Shown in pieces: positions 51,682 to 52,500 of a stretch of DNA of 52,500 nucleotides (its first letter is position 1; each line of letters starts with the position of its first letter). Source of the stretch: Prorocentrum cordatum (taxonomy: Eukaryota; Sar; Dinophyceae; Prorocentrales; Prorocentraceae); contig CAUYUJ010014189.1 in NCBI GenBank assembly GCA_963575745.1, forward strand, positions 1 through 52,500. The letters run 5' to 3'. Made by a program: the position numbers and the translations under genes. Under the pieces are notes generated by a model. That model made no database searches, had not been told where the DNA came from, and saw nothing but the letters and a program-made list of their open reading frames with translations.

Positions 51682-52500
51682 GTGGGGGTGCGCAGGGGGT
51701 GGTCCCTGAGCTCGCCGCTATGCACGACGGTCGTCCAGGCATAGCAGGCGTGGCACTTTCTCGACACCATAGGGGGGTGCGCAGGGGGTGGTCCCTGAGC
51801 TCGCCGCTATGGAAGACGGTCGTCCAAGCACAGCAGGCGTGGCACTTTCTCGACGCCACAGGGGGTGCGCAGGGGGTGGTCCCTGAGCTCGGTCGATACG
51901 CACGACGGTCGTCCAGGCGCAGCAGGCGTGGCACTTTCCCGACACCAGAGGGGGTGCGCAGGGGGTGGTCCCTGAGCTCGGCTGCTATGCACGACGGTCG
52001 TCCAGGCATAGCAGGCGTGGCACTTTCTTGACACCACAGGGGGGTGCGCAGGGGGTGGTCCCTGAGCGCGGCCGCTATGCACGACGGTCGTCCAGGCACA
52101 GCAGGCGTGCATTTTCTCGACACCACAGGGGGTGCGCAGGGGGTGGTCCCTGAGCTCTCGGTCACACAGCAGGCGGCACTTTCTCGACACCATAGGGGGT
52201 GCAGGGGGTGGTCCCTGAGCTCGGCCGCTATGCACGACGGTCGTCCAGGCACAGCAGGCGTGGCTTTTCTCGACACCATAGGGGGTGTGCAGGGGGTGGT
52301 CCCTGAGCTCGCCGCTATGCACGACGGTCGTCCAGGCACAGCAGGCGTGGCACTTTCTCGACACCATAGGGGGTGCGCAGGGGGTGGTCCCTGAGCTCGC
52401 CGCTATGGACGACGGTCGTCCAACACAGCAGGCGTGGCACTTTCTCGACACCACAGGGGGTGCGCAGGGGGTGGTCCCTGAGCTCGGTCGATATGCACGA
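51682..52500. repeat. 88-bp minisatellite, about 9.5 copies, continuing past the window
   Basis: GTGCGCAGGGGGTGGTCCCT starts at 51688, 51777, 51865, 51954, 52044, 52132, 52199 (variant), 52285 (variant), 52373 and 52460; spacing is mostly 86-90 bp with one 67-bp copy. Each copy can fold CTATGC-ACGAC/GTCGT-GCATAG. The period is not a multiple of 3. Confidence 0.92.

Noticed and set aside
51581-52454. Long minus-strand ORFs rich in GRPSCIAA or DHPLRTP
   Set aside because: They translate the 88-bp minisatellite; the period is not a multiple of 3, so frames rotate and two overlapping ORFs give the same peptides.
1-52500. tRNA, rRNA or snRNA genes
   Set aside because: No cloverleaf with TTCRANY and anticodon arm, no rRNA core and no full spliced-leader RNA gene was seen by eye; a covariance search would be needed to exclude them.

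Overview
This window looks like nuclear DNA of a eukaryote with a repeat-dominated genome, and a dinoflagellate is my best guess. The pointers are: (1) four of the five intact coding elements begin at one or two copies of an octamer GGCTCAAG (or a one-base variant), which is the 3' end of the dinoflagellate trans-spliced leader, so these genes look like reverse-transcribed trans-spliced mRNAs; (2) all coding sequences are intronless and on one strand; (3) there are no operons, ribosome binding sites or bacterial gene families, and there is a non-LTR (LINE) RNase H remnant. The assignment is an inference, not proven by the window.

About 80% of the window is a mosaic of a few repeat modules. 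'SU' units carry a conserved leader that usually begins TTGGCAAG, then ordered ~175-bp satellite monomers (usually five types), then a right-end stem-loop ('HP', ~34 nt, arms CCGGCGGTAA/TTTACCGCCGG). 'U2' units have a different body (a TTGGTCGACCC-type leader and a TATTACTATCAAAACACTTGG-type core) but the same kind of HP (arms GGTGA/TTCACC or GGTAA/TTTACC). Short modules (mA, mB, about 60-70 bp) start TAACTCGTAGAG or TACCTCGTAGAG and end GAGCTAG. Nearly every junction between modules reads AG|T. CTCGTAGAGCTTCC in mA is the reverse complement of GGAAGCTCTACGAG just before the HP, so the units have subterminal inverted repeats, internal tandem repeats and a 3' hairpin. Two complete units lie in reverse orientation (366-763 and 10573-11624), and the first sits cleanly inside another unit, so the units were mobile.

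Five protein-coding elements (A 28763-31154, B 33060-34774, C 36949-39110, D 42108-44085, E 44387-46390) and one 5'-truncated copy of A (49471-49747) each split an HP in its loop, always in the HP's orientation, with a fixed 3' junction (short A-run, then the GGTTGACGG half of the HP) and variable 5' junctions. They share a 3' terminal tag near GCAAAGACGCAAAA preceded by a terminal hairpin. B-E share the protein start MPHVRS. All five proteins carry repeated TQT/VQT/CQT motifs, and B, C and D share a predicted helical domain. The 3' UTRs of C, D and E contain a decayed stretch homologous to the C-terminus of the LINE open reading frame at 46822-47595 (LSAAERxCDV). I read them as a family of non-autonomous, site-targeted retroelements that encode an ORF1-like protein and borrow a LINE tail.

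Layout: 1-3603 U2 units, GC-rich pieces and a nested inverted unit; 3604-28441 SU arrays alternating with U2 units; 28442-31545 element A; 31546-34807 short-module cluster, 79-nt T run and element B; 34808-39140 SU arrays and element C; 39141-46421 more arrays with D and E back to back; 46422-48231 an SU unit split by the LINE fragment; 48232-51402 U2 units and the A copy; 51403-52500 a GC-rich piece leading into an 88-bp minisatellite that runs off the window. No rRNA, tRNA, CRISPR array or host housekeeping gene was recognised.
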